This document shows, in pieces, positions 1-8,652 of a stretch of DNA of 64,000 bases. Every line of letters begins with the position of its first letter. Within the stretch, counting starts at the first letter, position 1. The stretch is from positions 1,402,009 to 1,466,008 of the forward strand of contig NZ_QJSR01000001.1 in the NCBI RefSeq assembly GCF_003217095.1. Reading direction: 5' to 3'. The notes under the pieces are model-generated. The model searched no databases and had not been told where the DNA came from. It worked only from the letters and a program-made list of their open reading frames with translations. Made by a program: the position numbers and the translations under genes. The stretch comes from Rhizobium sp. PP-CC-3A-592 (lineage in GTDB: Bacteria; Pseudomonadota; Alphaproteobacteria; Rhizobiales; Rhizobiaceae).

Positions 1-2036
1 AACCGCTCCTCGCGGCCCTGAAGATGCTGGTGGAAACGCTGCGGCCGGCGCTGACGCTCGATCTGCGGATCGACCTGCCGCTGACGCGCGACGGTCGCTG
101 GCATCCCGATCCCGTCTCCGCCCTCTTCCCGGACGAGGATGAGCAGCCTGTCTTCCGCCAGCCGACCATCCAGGCGCCGCTCCCGACCCGCATGGCCTTC
201 TCGCAGGCGCCCGGCGTCGCGCCCGGTGCGCCGCATCTGCAGCAGGCATTGGGGCAGGCCTTCTCTCCCGAGACGACGGCGCGGGCGCCCGCTGCCCCTC
301 CGTCCAGCGCCATCCCGCAGACCGCAGACGAACCCGTGCCGCCATTGCGGGAAGTCGCAGCGTTCCTCGCCTCCGACGCCCACGCGCTCGCACAGGCCGT
401 GGCCATCGCCAGGGGATATGCCGTCGATGTCCGGCTCGACCTCATTACGGATCATCCGCCGGCCGAAGTCGATCCGTCCGGTGCGGATATGGCTGTGGCC
501 GATGTGGAAACGGGTAATACCGGATCGCCGCCGGAGATCGGGGATGACGAAACAACCAACGCGCGCCTGACCGCCGTCGCGATGCCGGAAGAGACGCCCG
601 AACTGCCGAGGCCCCTCGTACCCGAGCGCCGTTCTGTGTCACCTGACATCGCAGCCGCCGCGGACATGCAGCCTGCAACGGAAGACCAGCCACACCGCGC
701 GGCGCCTGCGGCTTCCTTGCCCGCCACGTCCACGACAAGCGATGTGATCTCCGAGGGTGAGGCACCCGTTCTCGCAAGGCATGGCATTGCCAATGTCGGC
801 AGGCAGACGCCGACAGGGGCTGAAGCGGCAACCGCCCTTCTGCAACCGGATGAGACCGGCACGGGCGAGCAGATGGTGTCCCTTTCGCTGCGTCCGATAT
901 CTCAAACCGATCCGCTAACCAGGGGCTCCATGGCGGTGCCGGCCCTGCCGACGACCGGAGCCGACGAAGCGCGGGCGGCGGCACACCCCACCACGCCGTC
1001 CGCGGTTCACGCGTCCGCACCGCAGGCGTCTTCCGGGTCGCAACACACGCTCCGCAGCACGACGCCGATACCGATGGATCAGACGGCCGCTGCTTCGCCA
1101 CCCCCCGTGCAAGACGGTGAACCTGCACCGAAGACGGTGCCGGCTCCCGCGACGGCAAACCGCCTGGCCCCGCAACAGGCAGATAATAAGCCGCGTCCCT
1201 CAGGACTTCGTCCCATCGAGGAGACGATCACCTTTCGGGGTCGCCCGATCGTATCCGACATGCCTGCTGCACGTTCGCAACAGGAAGGCGGATCGCCTTC
1301 CACGTCGCCATCGGCCGGAGACATTCCGGACCGTTCAGCCGTGGCGGAGCATAACGGGCAACGGGTGCGACGAACCGATGCCTCCCTTGATGAGGATCGC
1401 AGCGGGAGCGCGCTTCGTTCGACCGAATCTGGTGCCCGAGGGCTCGATCATCTCCTGCCCAAAGTCGAAATCGCCCTGATGACGACGGGTGTCCGCGAGG
1501 TCGCGAATACGATCGGGCAACTCGATGAATGGGAGACGCTGTTCTACATGCTGTCCGGCAGCCTCGGCGAGACCTCCGAAGCGCCCGCACCGCAGGAGAC
1601 CCATGTCTCTCCAGAGAAACAGGACGAGACCACCGTTCCCCGTCCGTCCACACACCACGGCGTCGAGTCCGACCTGCTGACGGGCATCGACGAGGATCGC
1701 GCCACGCAGGCGCCTGCTCCTCAGCACCCGGGCGAAGATGCCCTTCCCGTGCCGCTTCTGGCGCGCGGAATGGAGGCCGTCATTGCCCGTGAAACGATCG
1801 GCTATCCCTTCGTGCCCTACCTCCCGGTCGCCGATGCCGGCAGTGTACAGGTCGAGGACGAAGAGCCTCGTCGCCAGCGCCGGGAGAACGAGGCGGGCTT
1901 TGCCGGGGGTGAGGATGGCGAGAGCGGCTCGTCCTCAGAGCATGACGAAGCGCCTGCAGCCGAACCGGCCGAAGAAGACGACGGCGAGCGTCACGACGCC
2001 TACGACCTCTACCAGCGCCTTTCGGACCTTCCCTGA
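1..2036 (+). CDS. Large disordered hypothetical protein, 5' end outside window
   Basis: I do not recognise this protein. The frame is open from the first bases of the window (the codons before the first in-window ATG at 24 read through without a stop), so the gene probably begins upstream and at least 670 residues are visible. The sequence is very rich in Pro, Ala, Thr, Glu and Asp with almost no hydrophobic core, and the last 60 residues are strongly acidic (runs of Glu, Asp and Ser). It reads as an intrinsically disordered linker-like protein. Short ordered-looking patches lie near the start (LRPALTLDLRIDLPLT) and around 1460-1560 (HLLPKVEIALMTTGVREVAN), the latter perhaps amphipathic helices. 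There is no signal peptide or membrane segment in the visible part. It converges on rpsA with a shared hairpin between them. Confidence 0.65.
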   Translation, partial: PLLAALKMLVETLRPALTLDLRIDLPLTRDGRWHPDPVSALFPDEDEQPVFRQPTIQAPLPTRMAFSQAPGVAPGAPHLQQALGQAFSPETTARAPAAPPSSAIPQTADEPVPPLREVAAFLASDAHALAQAVAIARGYAVDVRLDLITDHPPAEVDPSGADMAVADVETGNTGSPPEIGDDETTNARLTAVAMPEETPELPRPLVPERRSVSPDIAAAADMQPATEDQPHRAAPAASLPATSTTSDVISEGEAPVLARHGIANVGRQTPTGAEAATALLQPDETGTGEQMVSLSLRPISQTDPLTRGSMAVPALPTTGADEARAAAHPTTPSAVHASAPQASSGSQHTLRSTTPIPMDQTAAASPPPVQDGEPAPKTVPAPATANRLAPQQADNKPRPSGLRPIEETITFRGRPIVSDMPAARSQQEGGSPSTSPSAGDIPDRSAVAEHNGQRVRRTDASLDEDRSGSALRSTESGARGLDHLLPKVEIALMTTGVREVANTIGQLDEWETLFYMLSGSLGETSEAPAPQETHVSPEKQDETTVPRPSTHHGVESDLLTGIDEDRATQAPAPQHPGEDALPVPLLARGMEAVIARETIGYPFVPYLPVADAGSVQVEDEEPRRQRRENEAGFAGGEDGESGSSSEHDEAPAAEPAEEDDGERHDAYDLYQRLSDLP

Positions 2037-2094
2037 CCCCTCTGGACGGCCCTGACCGCCGACGTGACGTCAGGTCCCGCACCGATCTCATGCA

Positions 2095-2128
2095 AAAGGC
2101 CCGCGGCGATGTCTCGCCGCGGGCCTTT
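2095..2128 (-). terminator. Perfect 15-bp hairpin ending the rpsA transcript
   Basis: Arms AAAGGCCCGCGGCGA (2095-2109) and its exact complement (2114-2128) enclose a 4-nt loop. On the minus strand the second arm runs into TTTT, just downstream of the rpsA stop, so it fits a Rho-independent terminator for rpsA. Because the convergent plus-strand gene ends at 2036, it can serve both directions. Confidence 0.8.
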
Positions 2129-2171
2129 CGTTTCAAACCATGGTCGACAGGACTGTCGAACCCGGCAACGA

Positions 2172-3878
2172 TTACTCGTTGCCGCCGCGGTTCTTGAGGG
2201 CTGCACCCAGGATGTCGCCGAGCGACGCGCCGCTGTCGGACGAACCGAACTGTGCGACGGCTTCCTTCTCTTCGGCGATTTCCAGCGCCTTGATCGAAAG
2301 CATGACCTTGCGGTCCTTCTTGGAGAAGTTCGTGACGCGGGCGTCTACGGTCTGGCCGACCGAGAAACGCTCAGGACGCTGCTCGTCACGGTCGCGCGAC
2401 AGGTCGGCACGACGGATGAACGAGGTGATGTCCTCGTGGTTGACGAGACGAACTTCGAGGCCACCGTCGTTGACGGCAATGACTTCGCACGAAACGACGG
2501 CGTTCTTGCGCAGTTCGCCGGACGTGGCGGCTTCGCCGACCGCATCCTTGCCGAGCTGCTTGATGCCGAGCGAGATGCGCTCCTTGTCGACGTCCACATC
2601 GAGAACGACGGCCTTGACCATATCGCCCTTGTTGTATTCCTCGATGACCTGCTCGCCCGGACGGTTCCAGTCGAGATCCGACAGGTGCACCATGCCATCA
2701 ACGTCGCCGTCGAGGCCGATGAACAGGCCGAATTCGGTCTTGTTCTTGACTTCGCCTTCAACTTCCGTGCCAGCCGGATGGCTGTGCGCGAAGGCCTGCC
2801 ACGGGTTCTCGAGCGTCTGCTTGAGGCCGAGCGAGATGCGGCGCTTGGTCGGGTCGACTTCGAGAACGACAACGTCGACTTCCTGCGTCGTGGACAGGAT
2901 CTTGCCGGGGTGTACGTTCTTCTTGGTCCAGGACATTTCCGAGATGTGGATCAGGCCTTCGATGCCCGGCTCCAGCTCGACGAATGCACCGTAGTCGGTG
3001 ATGTTGGTGACGGTACCGGAGATCTTCTTGCCGACCGGGTACTTCGCACCGATGCCATCCCAGGGATCCGACTCGAGCTGCTTCATGCCGAGCGAGATAC
3101 GGTGGGTTTCCTGGTTGATGCGGATGATCTGAACCTTGACCTGCTGGCCGATGTTCAGGATTTCCGACGGATGGTTGACGCGGCGCCATGCCATGTCGGT
3201 CACGTGCAGCAGACCATCGATGCCGCCGAGGTCGACGAACGCACCGTAATCGGTGATGTTCTTGACGACGCCGTCAACGACCTGGCCTTCTTCGAGGTTC
3301 TGAACGATTTCAGAACGCTGCTCGGCACGGGACTCTTCCAGAACGGTCCGGCGCGAAACCACGATGTTGCCGCGGCGCTTGTCCATCTTGAGGATTTCGA
3401 AGGGCTGCGGGTTGTGCATCAGCGGCGTGACGTCGCGGATCGGGCGGATATCGACCTGGCTGCGCGGCAGGAAGGCAACGGCACCATCCAGATCGACGGT
3501 GAAACCGCCCTTGACCTGGTTGAAGATGACGCCTTCGACGCGTTCGCCGGCTTCGAACTTCACTTCCAGGCGCATCCAGCTTTCTTCGCGGCGAGCCTTC
3601 TCGCGCGACAGAACGGCTTCGCCCAGAGCGTTTTCGATGCGCTCGACATAGACTTCGACTTCATCGCCGACCTTCAGCGTGCCGTCCTTGGCCTTCGCGC
3701 CGAATTCCTTCAGAGCGACGCGGCCTTCGACCTTGAGACCGACGTCAACGATAGCGACGTCCTTCTCGATGGCCGTGATCACACCCTTTGTGACGTAGCC
3801 TTCGGCCAGATCCTGCTGGGCGAAGGATTCCTGCAGCAACGCTGCGAAATCGTCGCGGGTGGGTTGTGCTTCAGACAT
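2172..3878 (-). CDS. rpsA: 30S ribosomal protein S1
   Basis: Encodes ribosomal protein S1 (568 residues), which binds mRNA on the small subunit and helps initiate translation of structured messages. Six S1/OB-fold repeats can be followed along the protein. Repeats 3 and 4 share the typical core NITDYGAFV, repeat 5 has the variant NKTEFGLFI, and repeats 3-5 end in IHISEMSW-like segments. Repeats 1, 2 and 6 are more divergent, as usual for S1. The start chosen (MSEAQPTRDDF) has AGGAG about 5 nt upstream; the frame extends 31 codons further upstream but that stretch is not S1-like. It follows cmk on the same strand after 137 bp, the common rhizobial order, and ends at a strong hairpin. Confidence 0.97.
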   Translation of the reverse strand: MSEAQPTRDDFAALLQESFAQQDLAEGYVTKGVITAIEKDVAIVDVGLKVEGRVALKEFGAKAKDGTLKVGDEVEVYVERIENALGEAVLSREKARREESWMRLEVKFEAGERVEGVIFNQVKGGFTVDLDGAVAFLPRSQVDIRPIRDVTPLMHNPQPFEILKMDKRRGNIVVSRRTVLEESRAEQRSEIVQNLEEGQVVDGVVKNITDYGAFVDLGGIDGLLHVTDMAWRRVNHPSEILNIGQQVKVQIIRINQETHRISLGMKQLESDPWDGIGAKYPVGKKISGTVTNITDYGAFVELEPGIEGLIHISEMSWTKKNVHPGKILSTTQEVDVVVLEVDPTKRRISLGLKQTLENPWQAFAHSHPAGTEVEGEVKNKTEFGLFIGLDGDVDGMVHLSDLDWNRPGEQVIEEYNKGDMVKAVVLDVDVDKERISLGIKQLGKDAVGEAATSGELRKNAVVSCEVIAVNDGGLEVRLVNHEDITSFIRRADLSRDRDEQRPERFSVGQTVDARVTNFSKKDRKVMLSIKALEIAEEKEAVAQFGSSDSGASLGDILGAALKNRGGNE

Positions 3879-4015
3879 GAATACTCCTGGTCGTGCCGCA
3901 AGGCACGGGCGCCGGGGGTTTGCGTTGATCATATCCGATGACCCTCCGCTCCCGATTGCCCCATAGGGCATCGTATCGGGAACAATTCCGGCGCGGGGAC
4001 GGTCGGTTCGGACTG

Positions 4016-4648
4016 CTAGTGCGCTAACGCGGCGTCGATCACTGACTTCGCCGCTGAAAACGCCGCCTCTATACCCATTTCCGAGGTATCGATCAAGTGC
4101 GCGTCTTCGGCGGGGCGCAAGGGGCTGTCGGCGCGGCCCATGTCGCGCTCGTCGCGCTTGATGATATCGGCGAGTACGGCGAGATAATCGGCGGGCACAC
4201 CGTGTCCCGTCATCTCGTCGAAGCGCCGCCGCGCGCGCACTTCGGGCGAGGCCGTGACGAACAGCTTGACCTGCGCCTGCGGGCAGACGACGGTCCCGAT
4301 ATCGCGCCCGTCGAGCACCGTGCCGGGGATGCGGCCGGAAAATGCCTTCTGCGCCTCGACCAGCGCCCGCCGGACGGCCGGCATGACCGCGATCTTCGAC
4401 GCGGCTTCGCCGATCTCGTGGGCTGCAAGGACAGAACGGTCGAGCCCGGCCAGATCGACCTTGAACGCCATGGCCTCCGCAACCGCCTCGTCATCGAGCG
4501 GCAGGGCGGCATCGAGCAGCGCCTTGGCGGTCGCGCGATAGGTCAGTCCGGTATCCAGATGGTGAAACCCATAGGTTTCGGCGATCCGGCGCGAAAGCGT
4601 GCCCTTGCCCGCTGCAGCCGGTCCGTCGATGGCAATAATGAATGTCAT
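4016..4648 (-). CDS. cmk: Cytidylate kinase
   Basis: Phosphorylates CMP and dCMP with ATP to the diphosphates in pyrimidine nucleotide recycling (cytoplasm). The 210-residue length is normal. The N-terminus holds the P-loop GPAAAGKGT (residues 9-17), followed by the substrate-binding DTGLTYR segment (about 33-39; DTGAMYR in E. coli) and DGRDIGTVV near 114. The start codon overlaps the stop of the upstream metallopeptidase gene (ATGA), so the two are translationally coupled. In many alphaproteobacteria aroA precedes cmk, but here it does not. Confidence 0.96.
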   Translation of the reverse strand: MTFIIAIDGPAAAGKGTLSRRIAETYGFHHLDTGLTYRATAKALLDAALPLDDEAVAEAMAFKVDLAGLDRSVLAAHEIGEAASKIAVMPAVRRALVEAQKAFSGRIPGTVLDGRDIGTVVCPQAQVKLFVTASPEVRARRRFDEMTGHGVPADYLAVLADIIKRDERDMGRADSPLRPAEDAHLIDTSEMGIEAAFSAAKSVIDAALAH

Positions 4649-5469
4649 GCTTCACCTGAAATTAGGGGTCTCACCTGAAAATGAATATGGTCGTCGTGGC
4701 GCGCTGCGCGGCATCCCTGAAACCGGACGATCTCGTTCTCCACGCCGAGCGTCTTGGCAAGATGGGGCTCGATGAAGATCTTTTCCACACCGAGATCCTG
4801 CCCACGCGTCGAAAGCCAGGAAACGGCGCCAGCGGTTCGGGCCTCGTCGAGCGGCAGACGCTTGAACATCGGCTGCAGCACATCGAGATCCCAGCGGAAG
4901 CTCAACAGGTCGTGCCGCCCGGCGCAGCGAAGCACATCGCCGGGCTGCGGCTGTTCGAACGCGAAATAACCGAGCGGCGAGCGCGTGACGCCATTCAGCG
5001 GCTCGCCGTCGGGTGCCCTATAGTAGAAGGCCACATCGAGCTTTCTGCCGTCATTGTGCGAGAGATGGGGAAGAAGCGGGAAGCCGCTGAGAAACGGAAA
5101 GTTCGCATCGAGCGCCAGCGTGACGGTGCCGGGATAGGTCATCTCCATGTGGCGCGCGAGCGCGATCGCAGCCGTCTTCATGGCCGGCGTCACGTAGTTG
5201 CGATTGAGCGCGCAGAAGAGCGGCGACCGGACCGCCAGCGGCATATCCGCCTGCCCGCAGGACAGCGGCACCCGTCCGAAGACCGGCGCTATAGACTGCG
5301 TGAGGACTGTTGCTCCGGCATAGACGACAAGGAACACAAAAAAAGTCGCCACGCCCTTGCGCCACCCGCCAAGACGCGCCAGCCCCAGCGAGACGAGATA
5401 GGCAAGGCCTCCGATCTGCGTCAGGGCAGTGAGGATAAGAACCAGCAGGAAGCGCCAGAGGAAGATCAT
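4645..5469 (-). CDS. Membrane-anchored putative LAS-type (MepA/M15-like) metallopeptidase
   Basis: A 274-residue protein with two N-terminal hydrophobic segments (about residues 2-30 and 39-58), then a presumably periplasmic domain. Two motifs match the zinc site of the LAS peptidases (penicillin-insensitive murein endopeptidase MepA, VanX, D,D-carboxypeptidases): H138-x6-D145 in [10 protein letters not shown], and HDDHIHFQ near the C-terminus, with H261 and H263 as expected ligand and catalytic neighbours. Family knowledge suggests cleavage of peptidoglycan peptides; that is inference here. The start MIFLWRFLL at 5469 was preferred over an in-frame ATG 19 codons upstream because it opens directly into the membrane segment. 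The stop overlaps the cmk start, placing it first in a peptidase-cmk-rpsA arrangement. Confidence 0.6.
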   Translation of the reverse strand: MIFLWRFLLVLILTALTQIGGLAYLVSLGLARLGGWRKGVATFFVFLVVYAGATVLTQSIAPVFGRVPLSCGQADMPLAVRSPLFCALNRNYVTPAMKTAAIALARHMEMTYPGTVTLALDANFPFLSGFPLLPHLSHNDGRKLDVAFYYRAPDGEPLNGVTRSPLGYFAFEQPQPGDVLRCAGRHDLLSFRWDLDVLQPMFKRLPLDEARTAGAVSWLSTRGQDLGVEKIFIEPHLAKTLGVENEIVRFQGCRAARHDDHIHFQVRPLISGEA

Positions 5470-5579
5470 CGTGATTCCAGGGTATGATATCTTGCGTCGC
5501 CCGGCAGGCTGGCCGCCATCCGGCAACGCCTTACAACCCCTTCCCGCGCATGGAAACCGTCGCCATTCACGTTTTGGCT

Positions 5580-5608
5580 TTGACAGGTTCCGCCCTTACG
5601 ATTAAGGG
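5580..5608 (+). promoter_or_regulatory. Possible promoter for the TIGR02300-family gene
   Basis: A perfect TTGACA lies at 5580-5585, about 100 bp before the GTG start at 5688. The hexamer 17 bp downstream (TAAGGG) is a poor -10, so only the -35 is convincing. The region lies between divergent genes and must also carry the leftward promoter of the peptidase-cmk operon. Confidence 0.3.
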
Positions 5609-5687
5609 GACCGGCTAATTCATCTTAGGTTTACCGCCGGCATTCCGGCTGACGCCGGTTCGTCCGGCCGTTCAAGAGGCATCGACA

Positions 5688-6080
5688 GTGGCAAAAGCGG
5701 AACTCGGAACCAAGCGCATCGACCCGGAAACGGGACGCAAGTTCTATGACCTGAACAAGGACCCGATCGTGTCTCCGTACACCGGCAAGTCCTATCCGCT
5801 CTCCTTCTTCGAGGAGACGTCCGTCGCCAAGGTCATGGAAAAGGCTGCAGCCGAGGAAGAGGACGTCGCCGAAGTCGACACCGAGAACCCGGAAGTCGAA
5901 CTCGTCTCCCTGGAAGAGGCCGACGAGGGCGCGAACGGCGACGACATCCCTGATCTGGGCGATGACGAAGTCGAGATCGACAATGACGACGACGACACCT
6001 TCCTCGAGGAAGACGAAGACGACGACAATGACGGCCTGTCCGACCTGATCGGCGTCAACGACGACGACGACGAAGTCTGA
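5688..6080 (+). CDS. TIGR02300 family acidic protein
   Basis: A 130-residue protein with a conserved N-terminal part (AELGTKRIDPETGRKFYDLN, then SPYTGKSYPLSFFEE) and a very acidic C-terminal tail of Asp/Glu runs ending in DDDDEV. This is the layout of the TIGR02300 alphaproteobacterial family, whose function is unknown. The N-terminus resembles a small zinc-ribbon-like fold but lacks the cysteines here. The start is GTG at 5688 with AAGAGG about 9 nt upstream. A Rho-independent terminator follows, then tRNA-Ala; this gene-tRNA pairing is common in rhizobia. Confidence 0.85.
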   Translation: MAKAELGTKRIDPETGRKFYDLNKDPIVSPYTGKSYPLSFFEETSVAKVMEKAAAEEEDVAEVDTENPEVELVSLEEADEGANGDDIPDLGDDEVEIDNDDDDTFLEEDEDDDNDGLSDLIGVNDDDDEV

Positions 6081-6103
6081 TCGTTTCCGTCATCAAACAT
6101 TTC

Positions 6104-6142
6104 AAGGCCTGCCTTTCCCCGCGAGAGGCAGGCCTTTCTTTT
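6104..6142 (+). terminator. Rho-independent terminator
   Basis: The 11-bp arms AAGGCCTGCCT (6104-6114) and AGGCAGGCCTT (6126-6136) are followed by a T-rich tail (TCTTTT), 24 bp after the TIGR02300-family stop codon. Confidence 0.88.
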
Positions 6143-6297
6143 GGCCTACAGCAGAGCTTTTTCGTCGAGAATTCAACAAAATATCGATGCCACCGATTTT
6201 ATGGCTTGCCATCTCCGGGAAGCGGAAGTAATAAGCCGCACCTGCCCGGCACGAAGCGCCCGGCGGTACCCGGAACCGGCATTGCCGGACCCTTTAT

Positions 6298-6373
<76 letters not shown>

Positions 6374-6425
6374 AATCCTTTTTCGACGCGAATATGCTCT
6401 CACTCTCCAGCGTTGCACCGCGCAC

Positions 6426-7199
6426 TCACAGCGATAGCTCGATCCAGACCGGTGCGTGGTCGCTGGTCTTGTCCCATCCCCTGACGTGACGGTCGACGCC
6501 GCAAGCAGTAAGATGGGGTGCGAGATCGGGGCTGAGGAGGCAATGGTCGATGCGCAGGCCGGCATTGCGGGCGAAGGCGTTGCGGAGATATTTCCAGAAG
6601 GTGAAGATCTGCTCGTCGGGGTGCAGCGCGCGGACGGCATCTGTCCAGCCGGTTTCGACGAGGTCGCGATAGGCCTTGCGAACCTCGGGACGGAAGAGCG
6701 CGTCGTCCTGCCAGCGGGCTGGATTGTAGACGTCGAGATCCGTGGGCATGACGTTGAAGTCGCCGATAAGTGCCGCCGGCATGCCGAACTCCAGAAGCGT
6801 TTCGCCATAGCGTGTCAGGGATCTGAACCAGTCCAGCTTTCGGGCGAATTTTGGTCCGGGATACGGATTGCCATTCGGTGCGTAGAGGCAACCGACGATC
6901 ACACCGCCGGCGATGGCTTCGATGTAGCGGCTTTCGTCGTCATCCGTTCGGTCGGGAAGGCTGCGTCGCGTAAGAATGGGCACGGTATCACGCGCAAGAA
7001 TGGCCACGCCGTTCCACGCTTTCTGGCCATGCCAGACGGCACCGTAGCCCGCTTTTTCCAAAGCCTGTTTGGGAAACCTGGCCTGTGGGGCTTTCAGTTC
7101 CTGCAGGCAGACGATGTCCGGGCGGCTTTCCTTCAGCCAGCGCAAAAGAATGTCAAGCCGACCGTTGATGCCGTTGACGTTGTAGGTCGCAATCCGCAT
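6426..7199 (-). CDS. xthA: Exodeoxyribonuclease III
   Basis: A Mg-dependent AP endonuclease and 3'-5' exonuclease of base-excision repair, 257 residues. The EEP-fold landmarks are in order: ATYNVNGI at the N-terminus, CLQELKA with the metal-binding Glu, the YAPNGNP segment (usually YxPNG), GDFNVMPTDLDVYNP (catalytic Asp and Asn), RIDHCLLS, and the final SDHAPVW with the catalytic His. The gene is transcribed leftward into the tRNA region. The 59-residue gene lies 65 bp upstream on the same strand and could be co-transcribed. Confidence 0.96.
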   Translation of the reverse strand: MRIATYNVNGINGRLDILLRWLKESRPDIVCLQELKAPQARFPKQALEKAGYGAVWHGQKAWNGVAILARDTVPILTRRSLPDRTDDDESRYIEAIAGGVIVGCLYAPNGNPYPGPKFARKLDWFRSLTRYGETLLEFGMPAALIGDFNVMPTDLDVYNPARWQDDALFRPEVRKAYRDLVETGWTDAVRALHPDEQIFTFWKYLRNAFARNAGLRIDHCLLSPDLAPHLTACGVDRHVRGWDKTSDHAPVWIELSL

Positions 7200-7264
7200 G
7201 TGCGGCTCCGCTCCAGAGCCGATGTGGCCTGTCCGTGAGAATGCAGGCGATCGAGCCGACGGCG

Positions 7265-7444
7265 TCAGTCGCCGTGCCGGTCGCCCTTGTCGCCCTCTCC
7301 GGGCTTCGCCGTCGTCTTCGCATCATGGCGTGCGTCGGCTGACAGCGAGCGGCTGACATCGACACTCTCCTTGAAACGGCCTTCCTCGTCGCGGCGGACA
7401 TAGCGTTTGTCCGTTCCCGTATCGATCAATTCCCGCTTGGACAT
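7265..7444 (-). CDS. Small basic/charged hypothetical protein (59 aa)
   Basis: A short, very hydrophilic protein starting MSKRELIDTGTDKRYVRRD and ending KPGEGDKGDRHGD. It is supported by a strong ribosome binding site (AAGAGGAG, 7-8 nt before the ATG at 7444) and by a composition unlike random high-GC reading frames. The start was set here although the frame stays open far upstream, because the upstream part overlaps the small RNA and has no protein-like character. From memory, similar short proteins occur widely in rhizobia; I cannot assign a function. It sits just upstream of xthA. Confidence 0.7.
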   Translation of the reverse strand: MSKRELIDTGTDKRYVRRDEEGRFKESVDVSRSLSADARHDAKTTAKPGEGDKGDRHGD

Positions 7445-7636
7445 GGCCTTCTCCTCTTGGCGAACGATACCGGGATAACGCGATATCCAGCAAAAGGATG
7501 CATCTCGGGCTCTGGCGCGGGACGAGCGTCGCCATGGCTCCGCATCAGGAGTGGACTGATACGCTTGGGCCAGGAAGACACACGGCGCAGGACGAAGAGG
7601 ATCAGACGTGAGGACTTGGAAAATCTCCTCCAGAAA

Positions 7637-7790
7637 CTGAAAAGCCTGCCGCGGGAGGAGGTGCGGCAGGCTTTCCAAAAGAACCGAACAGCGGCTGGGA
7701 GGAGGAGTGCCGCTATTCCTACAGGGGTCCGGGGAGGAGGATCGGAGCCCTGAAACTCGAAGGACGCGGGAGGAGGTGCGTGCTTCGATG
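7637..7790 (-). ncRNA. Small RNA with four anti-Shine-Dalgarno hairpin loops (alpha-r14/NfeR1-like)
   Basis: Read on the minus strand, four hairpins follow one another, each exposing CCTCCTCC(C) in its loop: stems at 7758-7787 (CGAAG..ACGC, one mismatch), 7722-7752 (CAGGG..TCCG, one mismatch), 7690-7714 (AGCGGC) and 7641-7674. The last is a perfect 12-bp stem, AAAGCCTGCCGC on the plus strand, with a 10-nt loop; the minus strand then continues TTTTCAGTTT, a Rho-independent terminator. A -10-like TATGAT lies at 7802-7797, giving a predicted 5' end near 7790 just ahead of hairpin 1 and a transcript of about 150 nt. Repeated CU-rich loops complementary to ribosome binding sites are the hallmark of rhizobial alpha-r14 RNAs (NfeR1 in S. 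meliloti), which I recall as having three such loops. Confidence 0.72.
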
Positions 7791-7796
7791 AGGACC

Positions 7797-7802
7797 ATCA
7801 TA
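7797..7802 (-). promoter_or_regulatory. Candidate -10 element (TATGAT) of the small RNA
   Basis: TATGAT read on the minus strand, 7 nt before the predicted 5' end of the hairpin RNA. The sequence 17 bp upstream (CTTTCG) is a weak -35, so a different spacing or an activator is possible. Confidence 0.4.
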
Positions 7803-8202
7803 CGGAAAAACCGAAGATCCGAAAGTCGTGATATTGCAGTGCAGCTATGCAGCTGGAGCATATCTCTCGAAATGAGCCGACGATATTGACCAAATCTTCA
7901 TCGTTTCCAAAGCGGCTCTCGCACCTCCGGATATCGGAGTCTAAGTGTAGCCGGAGCAATGTTGGCGGTGCCTGCATATTCGCACGCTTTTGACATTCAA
8001 CGGCGCGTGTCAATCCTCGAACATGACGATCTGCTTGTTTGCCAAAAAGAGTAGCGGATCGAGGCGGAAAACGTTATCGCTTGCTAACCAGAAGTGCCGT
8101 GAGCGCGCAGCCGCAACCCTGCGGGAAACTCATTGCTCTTTCTGAAAAATCATACATTCTCGCGCAAACGAGAATTCAGCCGGTATTTCTGCAGGAGCGA
8201 CT
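7803..8202. other. Non-coding stretch before the XRE gene
   Basis: About 400 bp with lower GC and no convincing gene on either strand. It must hold the upstream half of the small-RNA promoter (leftward) and the promoter of the XRE regulator (rightward). A small perfect inverted repeat, ATTCTCG-N6-CGAGAAT (8156-8175), lies 27 bp before the XRE start codon and could be its own operator. Confidence 0.5.
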
Positions 8203-8652
8203 ATGAACGCGAAGGCCCCCCATGCGATCGATATTTACGTCGGAGGTCGTGTTCGTGCGCGCCGGCTTATCCTCGGGATGAGCCAGACGGCGCTGGGCGA
8301 CCGGCTGGGCATTACCTTCCAGCAGATCCAGAAGTATGAGAAGGGCGTGAACCGGATGGGTGCGAGCCGGCTGCAGGCCGCCGCCGACATTCTGAGCGTG
8401 CCGATCAGCTACTTCTTTCAGGACAATCCGAGCGACCAGACCCGGCCGGAGGCCGCGGATTTCGACGCGGTCAATGCGTTTCTGTCCACGCGCGAAGGCC
8501 TGTCGCTCAACAAGGCGTTCTCCTCCATCAAGAGCCCCGACATCCGCAAGACGGTCGTCGCGCTCGTGACGTCGCTGGCGCAGGGCGAAGAGGCTGCCGC
8601 CCGGCAGCCGGCGGATGCTCCCGCCGTGCAGGCTTCCGCCAACGCCTCCTGA
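8203..8652 (+). CDS. XRE-family helix-turn-helix regulator
   Basis: A 149-residue cytoplasmic DNA-binding protein. Residues about 10-70 form a Cro/CI-type HTH: GGRVRARRLILGMSQTALGD, then LGITFQQIQKYEKGVNRM and the ADILSVPISYFF segment typical of rhizobial XRE regulators. The C-terminal half is a helical tail ending in Ala/Gln-rich sequence with no sensor domain visible. The ATG follows GCAGGAGCGACT, a good ribosome binding site. Its stop overlaps the start of the SARP-like gene (TGATG), so the two regulators are coupled. With the YcaO-TfuA genes next in line on the same strand, it is the likely local controller of that cassette. Confidence 0.85.
   Translation: MNAKAPHAIDIYVGGRVRARRLILGMSQTALGDRLGITFQQIQKYEKGVNRMGASRLQAAADILSVPISYFFQDNPSDQTRPEAADFDAVNAFLSTREGLSLNKAFSSIKSPDIRKTVVALVTSLAQGEEAAARQPADAPAVQASANAS

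Noticed and set aside
2064-3941. A 625-codon plus-strand frame opposite rpsA
   Set aside because: It mirrors the S1 repeats in antisense and has no ribosome binding site or recognisable domain; rpsA explains the region.
5850-6075. Repetitive GAC/GAA-rich DNA in the TIGR02300-family gene
   Set aside because: This is the codon pattern of the acidic tail common to the family, not a DNA repeat of independent origin.
7457-7889. Short plus-strand frames across the hairpin region
   Set aside because: Their Arg/Gly/Glu-rich translations are produced by the GGGAGGAGG loop repeats of the minus-strand small RNA.
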